Source: Candidatus Aminicenantota bacterium
Lineage (GTDB): Bacteria; Acidobacteriota; Aminicenantia; Aminicenantales; Aminicenantaceae
Assembly: GCA_020348385.1 (NCBI GenBank)
Contig: CP070750.1
Coordinates: 3,061,933-3,099,445 of the forward strand
DNA: 37,513 bases
Direction of reading: 5' to 3'
Part shown: positions 15,624 through 24,073 of the stretch, piece by piece
Layout: every line of letters starts with the position of its first letter
How positions within the stretch are numbered: position 1 is the first letter of the stretch
Notes under the pieces: model-generated
Database searches by the model: none
Told to the model about the DNA's origin: nothing
What the model saw: the letters and a program-made list of their open reading frames with translations, nothing else
Position numbers and translations under genes: made by a program

Positions 15624-18600
15624 TTATGGCCGGCTAAAGCTGACCTCTTTTGGAATTTTAATAGGTTTTAAGCCATTGGCTCCCAAAATCTTATTCAAGG
15701 CCGGAATATCATCGCGGATGAATTCGTTCAACTGACTAATCAGAGCATCAACCTCATCATTCGTTTCTTTCGCTGCCGCCAACATCATTTCGGTGGGAGC
15801 TGAAGGATAACTGCTTGCCCACATACCGAGGTATATGAGCTGTTGGGATAAATACCCCCCGCGAAGGGCCACTTTAGAGGGAACTTTAAATCCGATTCCT
15901 TTGGGCATTATTTTGTCTGCCAATCTTTCGAATTTTTCCTTGAATTCCTTTATGCTATTTGTGACTTTCTCGGGGAAATCTTTCTTATCCTGCAATGCCT
16001 TATCGAGTTTGCCCAACTCGGTACGAATCCTGTTTGCTGCTGTTACACTCATACTGTGCTTTTTGGAAATAACGATGATTTCAACTTGGAAATCGACCAT
16101 AGCTTGATATTCCTCTTTTCCTAAGGAGAAACGTGGGTCTGGGTTGATTAATGCCGTTCGAGTTATCGGCTGTCCATCTGTTGTCATCTCGACTGAATAA
16201 ATACCCGGAAAAACCACGGGAAGAGCGATAAATCCCACGCCTGTGGGTTTCACTACTCTTCCATCCTTTGTCTTCGGAATGACCTGTAGATCCCACACAT
16301 ACCTGAGGATTCCTTTTCTGGTAGGCAAAGTGAGTTCATGGACCATCTCTTCTTCTTCATTTTTTATGAAAACCTTCGGTTTTTCTTTGGGCTTATTCTT
16401 CATGTAAACGGCCAGGATCATCCCATAATCCGGATTTTTTCCTGAATAAACCGGCCTGCTCGAGAGTTCGCCTGATCTGGAAATTTGATAAATGGTGGTA
16501 GGATGAATGCTGAACATATGAAAATCCGATGCTAAAACTTGCGGGTTCATTTCCTGAAGCAGTTGGATATCATCCAGAATCCAAATCCCACGCCCGTGGG
16601 TACCGATGATCAGATCATTTTCCCTAGGGTGAACGGCAATATCTCTCACAGCAACAGTCGGCAGGTTGTTCTGCAGCGGAAACCAGGTCTTGCCTCTATC
16701 TAACGAAGCATACAGACCAAATTCTGTCCCCACATACAGGAGATTCCTATTGATTGGATCTTCCCGAACAACATGGATCCATCCAAAAGGCAGATTTCCT
16801 TTCAGAGATTTCCATGTTTTTCCATAGTCGGAGGTTTTGTAAAGATAAGTGCCATAGTCATCGTGGCGGTGGCCATCGAAAGCAGCAAAAGCCGTGCCCT
16901 CTTTAAAATGCGAAGCTTCTATCCGGGAACACCAAGTGTTCGGGGGAAGACCTATGATATTTTTTGCCATATTCTGCCAAGTCTGGCCCCCATCCTGTGT
17001 GATCTGGACATTGCCATCATCGGTACCACACCAGATCACCCCGGCTTTTACCGGGGACTCGGAAATGGTGATGATCGTGCAGTGAATTTCTGCCCCTGTG
17101 TTGTCCTGTGTAATCGGGCCTCCTGAATCCTTTTGTTTTTCCGGATCATTTGTGGAGAGGTCAGGACTGATAATCTCCCAACTGTGCCCTTCATCGGTTG
17201 TTTTGAATAGAAAATTCCCCCCTGTATAGACAGTTTTTGAATCGTGAGGAGAGATATGGATAGGAGAGTTCCAGTTGAATCTGTAGGGAGGCGCCTCGAC
17301 GGGTGCTAGCGGCCGTATGGTTTGGCTTTTCTTGATCCTCATGTCATACCGATATAGGCCATTCATCTGGGAGTTGGCGTAGATGACATTGTGGTCATTC
17401 GGATCTACCTGCGCATAAAATCCATCTCCGTACCCTACCACAAACCAATCAGCATTGGTTATTCCCTGGCTATCAAATTTCGCACTCGGACCTCCCCAAA
17501 CACCGTTATCTTGAAGCCCGCAGTAGACATAATACGGAGACCTCATGTCGAATCCGATTTGATAGACTTCTGCTAAAGCCATGTGTTCAATACCACGCCA
17601 GTTCTTGCCTCCATCATAGGTGATATCGATCCCCCCATCATTCCCATCGATGAGATGAAGAGGATTGATGGGATCTATCCACAAGGCGTGGTGATCTGGG
17701 TGGGTTCCAGCCGAGATAGCACGGAACTTTTCACCCATGTTTTTAGAAACATAACTTCCTCCCGAAAAAACATACACGACCTTATCATCACTCGGGTCGA
17801 CGCGGATCTGGCTGTAGTAAAAGGGCCTGAAATTGACACGTTCATAAGTTTCGTTATCGCACGTTCGGGTCCAACTCTCCCCTTTGTCCTCGGATCGCCA
17901 TATCCCTGCATCTTCGTGCTCTATAAGGGCATAAACCACATTGGGATTGCTGCGGGATACATCGATCCCGATCCTGCCCATTATTCCCTCGGGAAGATCC
18001 TTGGTGAGTTTTTTCCAGGTTTCTCCTCCATCCGTTGTTTTATACAATCCGCTTCCTGGACCGCCGCTTCTGTAATGATACGGAAGCCGGCGATAATCGT
18101 AGGCAGCAGCAAACAACGTGAGGCTATCAGAAGGATCCATCGCTAAGTCGGCAAACCCTGTATTTTCATCGACATACAGGATTTTTTTCCAACTTTTTCC
18201 ACCATTTGTAGTCTTGTAAATGCCGCGTTCTTCGTTCGATCCCCAGAGATGCCCCATTGCTGCCACATAAACAATATTGGGATCGCCAGGATTGAGGATT
18301 ATCCTAGCGATATGTCGGGTTTCGACAAGCCCCATATTGGCCCATGTTTTTCCGCTGTCAGTGGATTTGTACACGCCATCGCCGATCGTGACGCTGTTTC
18401 GGCATGTCGCTTCCCCAGTCCCCACCCAGACAATGTGAGGATGAGATTGGGAAATGGCGATGTCGCCAACTGATACCGTGTTTTCTTTGTGGAACACCGG
18501 TTTCCAGGAAATCCCATTATTCATGGATTTCCAGACTCCGCTGGGACCGATAGCCGCATAAATAATCCATGGTTTTTTCTCTACGACGTCGATATCGACC

Positions 18601-18755
18601 GTTCGTCCTCCCATAACGGCAGGACCGACACACCGCCACTGGAGTTTTTCGTATAAATCACCTATCTCATCGGCACTCTGTGCATAGGATGACACAGCAA
18701 GCGCGAATGCAAACAAACCTAGACTCAGAGCTAAAAATAATCGTTTATTTAACAT
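15624..18755 (-). CDS. Exported VPS10/sortilin-like Asp-box propeller protein
   Basis: A 1043-residue exported protein. It has a signal peptide (to about residue 26, SYAQS) followed by about ten Asp-box (BNR) repeats of the S/T-x-D/N-x-G-x-x-W type, such as SMNNGISW (77-84), STDSGKTW (131-138), TTNGGKSW (182-189), TTDGGETW (240-247) and, further on, TQDGGQTW and SLDRGKTW. These build two large β-propellers as in sortilin/VPS10 and glycosyl hydrolase-like proteins. Residues about 780-1043 hold a β-sandwich (GIYSVEMTTDG) and a helical C-terminus (IRTELGKLDKALQ). The family is often labelled glycosyl hydrolase, but no catalytic proof is visible here. The Shine-Dalgarno AGGAGGAG is strong. Confidence 0.88.
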   Translation of the reverse strand: MLNKRLFLALSLGLFAFALAVSSYAQSADEIGDLYEKLQWRCVGPAVMGGRTVDIDVVEKKPWIIYAAIGPSGVWKSMNNGISWKPVFHKENTVSVGDIAISQSHPHIVWVGTGEATCRNSVTIGDGVYKSTDSGKTWANMGLVETRHIARIILNPGDPNIVYVAAMGHLWGSNEERGIYKTTNGGKSWKKILYVDENTGFADLAMDPSDSLTLFAAAYDYRRLPYHYRSGGPGSGLYKTTDGGETWKKLTKDLPEGIMGRIGIDVSRSNPNVVYALIEHEDAGIWRSEDKGESWTRTCDNETYERVNFRPFYYSQIRVDPSDDKVVYVFSGGSYVSKNMGEKFRAISAGTHPDHHALWIDPINPLHLIDGNDGGIDITYDGGKNWRGIEHMALAEVYQIGFDMRSPYYVYCGLQDNGVWGGPSAKFDSQGITNADWFVVGYGDGFYAQVDPNDHNVIYANSQMNGLYRYDMRIKKSQTIRPLAPVEAPPYRFNWNSPIHISPHDSKTVYTGGNFLFKTTDEGHSWEIISPDLSTNDPEKQKDSGGPITQDNTGAEIHCTIITISESPVKAGVIWCGTDDGNVQITQDGGQTWQNMAKNIIGLPPNTWCSRIEASHFKEGTAFAAFDGHRHDDYGTYLYKTSDYGKTWKSLKGNLPFGWIHVVREDPINRNLLYVGTEFGLYASLDRGKTWFPLQNNLPTVAVRDIAVHPRENDLIIGTHGRGIWILDDIQLLQEMNPQVLASDFHMFSIHPTTIYQISRSGELSSRPVYSGKNPDYGMILAVYMKNKPKEKPKVFIKNEEEEMVHELTLPTRKGILRYVWDLQVIPKTKDGRVVKPTGVGFIALPVVFPGIYSVEMTTDGQPITRTALINPDPRFSLGKEEYQAMVDFQVEIIVISKKHSMSVTAANRIRTELGKLDKALQDKKDFPEKVTNSIKEFKEKFERLADKIMPKGIGFKVPSKVALRGGYLSQQLIYLGMWASSYPSAPTEMMLAAAKETNDEVDALISQLNEFIRDDIPALNKILGANGLKPIKIPKEVSFSRP

Positions 18756-18859
18756 ATCTCCTCCTCTTTCTCGGCTTTCAAAAAAAGCCTATTGTATATA
18801 AATATGCTGAATTATGGAATAAATGATACATTTTTGAATTTATGATAGGATAATGGATC
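18756..18859. promoter_or_regulatory. Divergent intergenic region with a small hairpin
   Basis: This AT-rich gap must hold the promoters of both the Asp-box gene (leftward) and the 6-bladed propeller gene (rightward). Both directions have several AT-rich -10-like hexamers but no convincing -35/-10 pair. A small inverted repeat, GGCTTT/AAAGCC (18773-18789, 5-base loop), falls in the leader of the leftward mRNA just before its ribosome binding site. Confidence 0.4.
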
Positions 18860-20017
18860 ATGTTCCTGCAGCAAAAAGGAAGAGGTAGGACAAAAACCGT
18901 CATTGTTCTGGCTTGGATATTCACAGTAGTTATGTTGTTACTTTCGTCCTGCATAAAAGACCGGGCCTACGATGTCGATGAAAAGGATGGTGTCCGGTAT
19001 GTTCACAACTTGAAACCCAAATATGATAAGCCAATTGCAAGTCTTGAATTCATACGGCAGATCGGAGAACTGGAACCCGAAGATGAGAGCTATATGTTCA
19101 ATTTTCCAATAAGTGTTGCAGCGGATGAAGATGGAAACGTTTTTGTCTTGGATTCAAAAGAGAGTTGTATCAAAAAATTCAATACTGAAGGTAAATATTT
19201 GACACGATTCGGGCGGCCAGGCCAGGGTCCGGGGGAATTGGACAATCCCATGACCATCGATTGCCGTCAGGACAAGCTTCTCATCACCTCGATGGCCTCC
19301 CAGTTTCATCTTTTCGATCTTGACGGCAAATACATCGAGCGTTTCCGGCTGCCCCAATACCAAGGCTTCGACTTGCGACTGATGAGTGCGGATAGTGTTG
19401 TCGGCTTTGCCATGATTCCCAGTGGGGAAAACACAAAAAAGAATAAAGTTTTGAATATCTTTGACATTGAAGGAAATGTCCTGTACGAATTCGGGGAGCC
19501 ATTTCTAGTCGAAACGGCAAAAAGTTCATGGGTGGCCAACTTTGTTCGCATCGGAGTCGACAACGAGGACAATATTTTTGTCAATTTTATATCTCAGAAC
19601 AGGATCGAGAAATATTCGAACACGGGCAATCTCCTGATCAAAATCGACAGAAAATTGCCATTTGACCTCGAGTATAAATACGAAAAAAAGAAAATGGAGG
19701 TCCGGGGAAAAGTGCGCGAATATATGGATGAAGTTTTTCCTCATGTGTCGAGGGGAATAGGTATAGACAGCAACGGCCGGATTTGGGTGCTAGCTTTGAA
19801 AAAAGAAATCCCAAGAGATATCGATATGGAGGATTTTGTTTACACTGAGTATTTTGATTTTGAAGTGTACAGAGAAGACGGAATTCTATTAACTAAAGTT
19901 CCTATTCCGGGAGAAATGGAAAGATTCGACAATTGGAGCATGTACAACGATCGCCTATACTTTGTCGATCCTTTCGGTCAGGCGTGTGTGTTCGTGTACA
20001 AAACTATCTGGAAATAA
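18860..20017 (+). CDS. 6-bladed β-propeller lipoprotein
   Basis: A 385-residue lipoprotein. A basic N-terminus and hydrophobic helix lead to the lipobox LSSC (Cys31). The mature part has NHL-like or 6-bladed propeller repeats: ADEDGNVFVLDSKESCIKKFNTEGKYLTRFG is a typical blade followed by GRPGQGPGEL, and later blades include IGVDNEDNIFVN and IGIDSNGRIWVLA. Such proteins are common as single lipoproteins in Bacteroidota and Acidobacteriota-like genomes and probably bind ligands or proteins on the envelope. It precedes the two M14 peptidase genes by 90 bases in the same direction. ATG 18860 has AGGA about 9 bases upstream. Confidence 0.85.
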   Translation: MFLQQKGRGRTKTVIVLAWIFTVVMLLLSSCIKDRAYDVDEKDGVRYVHNLKPKYDKPIASLEFIRQIGELEPEDESYMFNFPISVAADEDGNVFVLDSKESCIKKFNTEGKYLTRFGRPGQGPGELDNPMTIDCRQDKLLITSMASQFHLFDLDGKYIERFRLPQYQGFDLRLMSADSVVGFAMIPSGENTKKNKVLNIFDIEGNVLYEFGEPFLVETAKSSWVANFVRIGVDNEDNIFVNFISQNRIEKYSNTGNLLIKIDRKLPFDLEYKYEKKKMEVRGKVREYMDEVFPHVSRGIGIDSNGRIWVLALKKEIPRDIDMEDFVYTEYFDFEVYREDGILLTKVPIPGEMERFDNWSMYNDRLYFVDPFGQACVFVYKTIWK

Positions 20018-20107
20018 TATCTGATTCGTGATAACTTTTTCTCCTTCAATAACGTAGAACTAACAAATGGTAGAAATATGCCTTTTATTCCACAAATGGA
20101 GGAATTT

Positions 20108-22150
20108 ATGAAACGTTTTCTTTTTGGCTTTTTATTCTTATTTTTATCCTCTGCGTTGATGCTCTCAGCATTACCGCAGGAACTGAGCTTCGACACCTAT
20201 CACAATCCCAACACTGTAAATTCTCTGCTCAAATCCTTGAACACGAAGTATCCCCAACTCACCAAAATTATCAACATCGGAAAAAGCGAGGGGAACATTG
20301 ATCTGATCGTGCTTAGAATAGCTGCACAAGGCCAGGTGGATCCAGATTCCCGTACAGCCGCGTTCGTCTCGGCTAATCTGGAAGGAACACACCTGGTAGG
20401 GACAGAAGCGGCCTTGATGCTTGCCCAAAAATTGATCACCAAATACGAAAAGGATGATAAGATCGCACAACTCCTCAAAAATAGAACGGTTTATGTGGCC
20501 CCTTTGCTGAATCCCGATGCCGCGAAGAGCTACTTCTCCGATGTGAGATTTGAACGACAAACAAATGACAAACCAACAGATGATGATGCTGACGGGATGG
20601 TGGACGAAGATGGCCTAGATGATCTCAACAATGACGGTCAAATCACACAGATGAGGGTCAAAGATCCAGAAGGCACATGGCTCCCACACCCCAATAAAAA
20701 GCGCTTGATGAAAACAGCCGATGCAAATAAAGGAGAAATGGGCATCTATAAAATCTACAGCGAAGGGTTGGACAACGATGGAGACGGTGAATACAACGAA
20801 GATCCTGTCGGGGGTATTGCACTCAATCGCAATTTCCCTCATGATTTTGAATACGGCATCAAACCCGCCGGATTTTGGCCTGTAAGCGCTAAAGAATCCA
20901 TCGCCTTGTTGGAATTTCTCGTAAAACGAGACAACATCGCGCTTGTCTTGAATTTTTCGAGCGAAAACACCGTTCTCAATCTCCAGCAGACAGGAAGAGC
21001 ACAGGCTGCCGGAGATAAGTTCAAGGTTCCCGAAAGATTCGCAAACTTTCTCGGTTTGGATCCAGAACAAGAATTCACCATGCAGGAGTTGATCGACCTA
21101 TTGAACAGCATGAACATCGGCGGCGGTATCGAGATCGACGAGAGCATCGTGGCCATGATCCTCGGATTGGGCCCTGCCATGAACATCGACCAGCAGGATA
21201 TGCCTATGATTCAAGCCATCCAAAAAGAATACAAAGATGCCCTGAAGGAAGCCAAACTGGAAGACCTGGAAAAAAGAGCCAAAGGCGTAGGCAAAGGATC
21301 ATTCGTGGCGTACTGTTATTTCCAATACGGCGTTCCAGTTTTTTCAACAGATCTCTGGAAAGTCCCGGAACCCAAGAAAGAACCAGCGAAGGATGCCCTG
21401 ACTGTGGACAAGCTGAAAACTATGTCTTCAGAGGACTTCCTGGCGTTGGATGATGAAGTCGTCGCTGCATTCCTCAAAGATCAGGGCGCACCCGATAACG
21501 TCAAACCGGATATGATCAAAAAAATGGTGGAATCGGGCAAAGTCGATCCTGCAAAAATGGCCGAGATGGTCCAAAAAATGCCCAAACAAGCAAAAACCGA
21601 GGAAGGAGAACATCCGGAAGGGTACATCCTCGATTGGGCGGATTCGGTTTTGGAAGGAGCAGGATTTGTCGATTGGACCCCTTACAAACACCCCACCCTC
21701 GGAGACGTAGAGATCGGCGGCTTTGTTCCTTTCCTGAAGACAACGCCCCCATCGAGCATGATGAAAGAAACCCTTGAATTCCACACGGATTTTTACATTG
21801 GTTTGATGGGACGGCTTCCCACAATGAAGATCAAAGAAACCGAAGTCAAGCCATTGGGCAACAGCCTGTATGAGGTCACATTATATCTGACAAACTCAGG
21901 ATGGTTTGCCACATCGAGCGCTCAAGGACGGAGGTCACGAACGGCATGGCCCATTCGAGTGGAGCTCAAAACAGCTGTCGGGCAGACGATATTTTCCGGA
22001 CGCAAGCTCGTTACGATCCCGTTCATTAACGGAAGCGGAGATACCAAAAAGGCCGAATGGACCATTCAAGGCAAAAAAGGTTCAAAAATCACAATAACAG
22101 CCAAATCCCCTCGATTGGGGTCGGTGACGACAACGGTTCTCTTGGAATAG
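20108..22150 (+). CDS. M14 metallopeptidase homologue with degenerate active site
   Basis: A 680-residue exported protein homologous over its full length to the next gene. The start is ATG 20108 because GGAGG lies 7-8 bases upstream; a frame start at 20078 would add ten residues before the signal peptide (MKRFLFGFLFLFLSS...). The zinc motif HxxE of M14 peptidases is replaced by E92-G-T-H95 at the aligned position. The third zinc histidine is Ser284 and the catalytic Glu is Asp415; the substrate-binding Asn240-Arg241 remain. Ca-binding-like acidic loops (DDDADGMVDEDG and DNDGDGEYNEDP) are kept. Compared with the neighbour it has extra helical insertions (about 318-395 and 425-500). It is probably a non-catalytic partner or binding protein. 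Confidence 0.85.
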   Translation: MKRFLFGFLFLFLSSALMLSALPQELSFDTYHNPNTVNSLLKSLNTKYPQLTKIINIGKSEGNIDLIVLRIAAQGQVDPDSRTAAFVSANLEGTHLVGTEAALMLAQKLITKYEKDDKIAQLLKNRTVYVAPLLNPDAAKSYFSDVRFERQTNDKPTDDDADGMVDEDGLDDLNNDGQITQMRVKDPEGTWLPHPNKKRLMKTADANKGEMGIYKIYSEGLDNDGDGEYNEDPVGGIALNRNFPHDFEYGIKPAGFWPVSAKESIALLEFLVKRDNIALVLNFSSENTVLNLQQTGRAQAAGDKFKVPERFANFLGLDPEQEFTMQELIDLLNSMNIGGGIEIDESIVAMILGLGPAMNIDQQDMPMIQAIQKEYKDALKEAKLEDLEKRAKGVGKGSFVAYCYFQYGVPVFSTDLWKVPEPKKEPAKDALTVDKLKTMSSEDFLALDDEVVAAFLKDQGAPDNVKPDMIKKMVESGKVDPAKMAEMVQKMPKQAKTEEGEHPEGYILDWADSVLEGAGFVDWTPYKHPTLGDVEIGGFVPFLKTTPPSSMMKETLEFHTDFYIGLMGRLPTMKIKETEVKPLGNSLYEVTLYLTNSGWFATSSAQGRRSRTAWPIRVELKTAVGQTIFSGRKLVTIPFINGSGDTKKAEWTIQGKKGSKITITAKSPRLGSVTTTVLLE

Positions 22151-22163
22151 ACTGGAGGAAACG

Positions 22164-23930
22164 ATGAAAAAGCACAAACTAATTCAAATAGGAATGGGAG
22201 TCCTTCTGTGTTTCTCCTTGATAAGCCCTAAGATGCTGTCCGCAGAAGATGTCAAACTTTCCTTCGACCATTTTTATGACTATGAAGAATTGACACAGAC
22301 GCTCAAGGCTTTTGAAAAAAACTATCCACAGTTCGTAAAGGTTCAATCCCTAGGAAAAACCCATCAGGGAAGAGAAATCTGGAGCGTTATCCTCAACAAT
22401 CCCAAAACAGGACCAGCCGAACATAAATCAGGCTATTACATCGACGGCAACATCCACGGGAACGAAATTCAGGGCACAGAAGTGGCCATTTATGCCATAT
22501 GGTACCTTTTGAAAAATTACGGAGAAACGGATTTGGCCACGCGCCTTCTGGATGAAAGAGCCTTTTACATCATTCCCACCATGAATCCTGACAGCCGAGA
22601 TCACTACATCAACCGGGTGGCAGATCCCAATTCTCCCCGGACAGGATTAATCCCGATGGACGATGACCAGGATGGCGTGGCGGATGAAGACGGACCCGAC
22701 GACCTGGATGGGGATGGTTCGATAACCATGATGCGCAAAAAAGACCCGAACGGATACATGATACCGCATCCAGAAGATTCTCGGATCTTGATCCCTGTTC
22801 GGCCCGGACAAAAGGGCGAATACACGATGTTGGGTCAGGAAGGGATTGACAATGACGGCGACGGATTCATAAACGAGGATCCCATGGGTGGGTATGACAT
22901 GAACCGCAACTACGGATACAACTGGCAGCCCAATTATGTCCAGATGGGTTCTGGCTACTTCCCATTCTGCTGGCCAGAGACAAAAGCCACCAGGGATTTT
23001 CTGCTTGCCCATCCCAATATCTTCGGAGCCCAGCACTTCCACAACTTCGGCGGCATGATCCTCGTGGGCCCCGGGGCCAATAACTTTGGAGAGTACCCGC
23101 GGGCAGATATGAGCATCTATGATTACGTCGGCAAAAAAGGCGAAAAGATCCTCCCTGGGTACCGTTACATCAAAGTCTACAAAGATCTCTACACAGTATA
23201 CGGTGGAAGCATTGATTGGACATATAATGTCCTGGGCATTTACACTTACAGCAACGAGCTGGACATGGATGCATTCGATGATCTTGCAGCGATGCTGGGA
23301 ACACAAGATGAGGAAGAGCAGGATGAAGACTTAGCAAGACTTCTTTCTTATCAACAGATGCTCAACGAGATGGCATACTATGATCTGGTCCTTATGGGAG
23401 AACAGTACACAGACTGGAAACCTTACGATCATCCGCTGTATGGGGAAGTGGAAATAGGCGGGGTGAAAAAATTCGGGCGCCGGGTTCCGCCGTTATTCCG
23501 TCTTGTTGAGACCAGTCATCGTAATGCGGCATTCTGTCTGTACCATGCCGATCAGCTGCCCCGCTTGACCTTCGATGAAGTGAAAGTCAAAAAACTGGAA
23601 AAGGACCTTTATCAGATCGATGTGGCCATTGAAAACTCCCGTGTCACCCCGACCATTTCTTTTGTTGCCCAGCAGAAAAAACTGCACCGCGGGGACCGCT
23701 TCCAGATCGAAGGAAACGTCAAACTGCTGGCTGCTGGCCGTCTGACGGACAAATACAGAAACATCACCCAAAAGGTCGAGACACAAGAGAATTTTCTGTG
23801 GATTCAAAGAGGAATCCCGAGCTTCGGTCGAGTCGTATACCGCCTGCTGGTCCAAGGAAAGGGCGAGATGAATCTTATCTATGATTCTCTCAAGGGAGGC
23901 TATTACACCACCACAGCGAATCTAGAATAA
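22164..23930 (+). CDS. M14-family zinc carboxypeptidase, exported
   Basis: A 588-residue metallopeptidase. It has a signal peptide (to about residue 27, MLSA-ED), then the M14 catalytic domain with zinc ligands His98 and Glu101 (IHGNEIQGTE), Asn247-Arg248 for the substrate carboxylate, the third zinc ligand His293 (HFHNFGG) and the general base Glu365 (YSNELDM). Two acidic EF-hand-like loops (DDDQDGVADEDG at 166-177 and DNDGDGFINEDP at 229-240) probably bind calcium. The C-terminal 150 residues form a β-sandwich-like region. It likely trims C-terminal residues from peptides outside the cytoplasm. It starts 13 bases after its degenerate paralogue with a strong GGAGG, so the two are probably cotranscribed. 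Confidence 0.92.
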   Translation: MKKHKLIQIGMGVLLCFSLISPKMLSAEDVKLSFDHFYDYEELTQTLKAFEKNYPQFVKVQSLGKTHQGREIWSVILNNPKTGPAEHKSGYYIDGNIHGNEIQGTEVAIYAIWYLLKNYGETDLATRLLDERAFYIIPTMNPDSRDHYINRVADPNSPRTGLIPMDDDQDGVADEDGPDDLDGDGSITMMRKKDPNGYMIPHPEDSRILIPVRPGQKGEYTMLGQEGIDNDGDGFINEDPMGGYDMNRNYGYNWQPNYVQMGSGYFPFCWPETKATRDFLLAHPNIFGAQHFHNFGGMILVGPGANNFGEYPRADMSIYDYVGKKGEKILPGYRYIKVYKDLYTVYGGSIDWTYNVLGIYTYSNELDMDAFDDLAAMLGTQDEEEQDEDLARLLSYQQMLNEMAYYDLVLMGEQYTDWKPYDHPLYGEVEIGGVKKFGRRVPPLFRLVETSHRNAAFCLYHADQLPRLTFDEVKVKKLEKDLYQIDVAIENSRVTPTISFVAQQKKLHRGDRFQIEGNVKLLAAGRLTDKYRNITQKVETQENFLWIQRGIPSFGRVVYRLLVQGKGEMNLIYDSLKGGYYTTTANLE

Positions 23931-23946
23931 AAGCCCAACAAACCAG

Positions 23947-23979
23947 CCAGGAATTCGATGTCATTGTGCATATTCCTGG
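23947..23979. other. Inverted repeat after the M14 genes
   Basis: The arms CCAGGAAT (23947-23954) and ATTCCTGG (23972-23979) pair perfectly around a 17-base loop. No T-run follows on either side, so it is not a classical intrinsic terminator. It may be an mRNA 3'-end hairpin or a protein-binding site. Confidence 0.35.
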
Positions 23980-24021
23980 AGAAGAAAATAATATACGTAA
24001 ACCAAAAGTCTGTTCATTCCG

Positions 24022-24027
24022 TATAAT
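24022..24027 (+). promoter_or_regulatory. Perfect -10 box upstream of the DUF5916 gene
   Basis: A TATAAT lies 46 bases before the GTG start, but no -35-like hexamer is found at 16-18 bases, so this is only a weak promoter candidate. Confidence 0.25.
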
Positions 24028-24073
24028 TTATCTAGAGGTAGAGGTTGGGTGAATACTAGAGTGGAGTATTATT

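Noticed and set aside
22647..23306. A 219-codon frame antisense to the active M14 gene
   Set aside because: It overlaps a well-supported gene throughout and its translation is an artefact of that gene's codon use; no motif or ribosome binding site.
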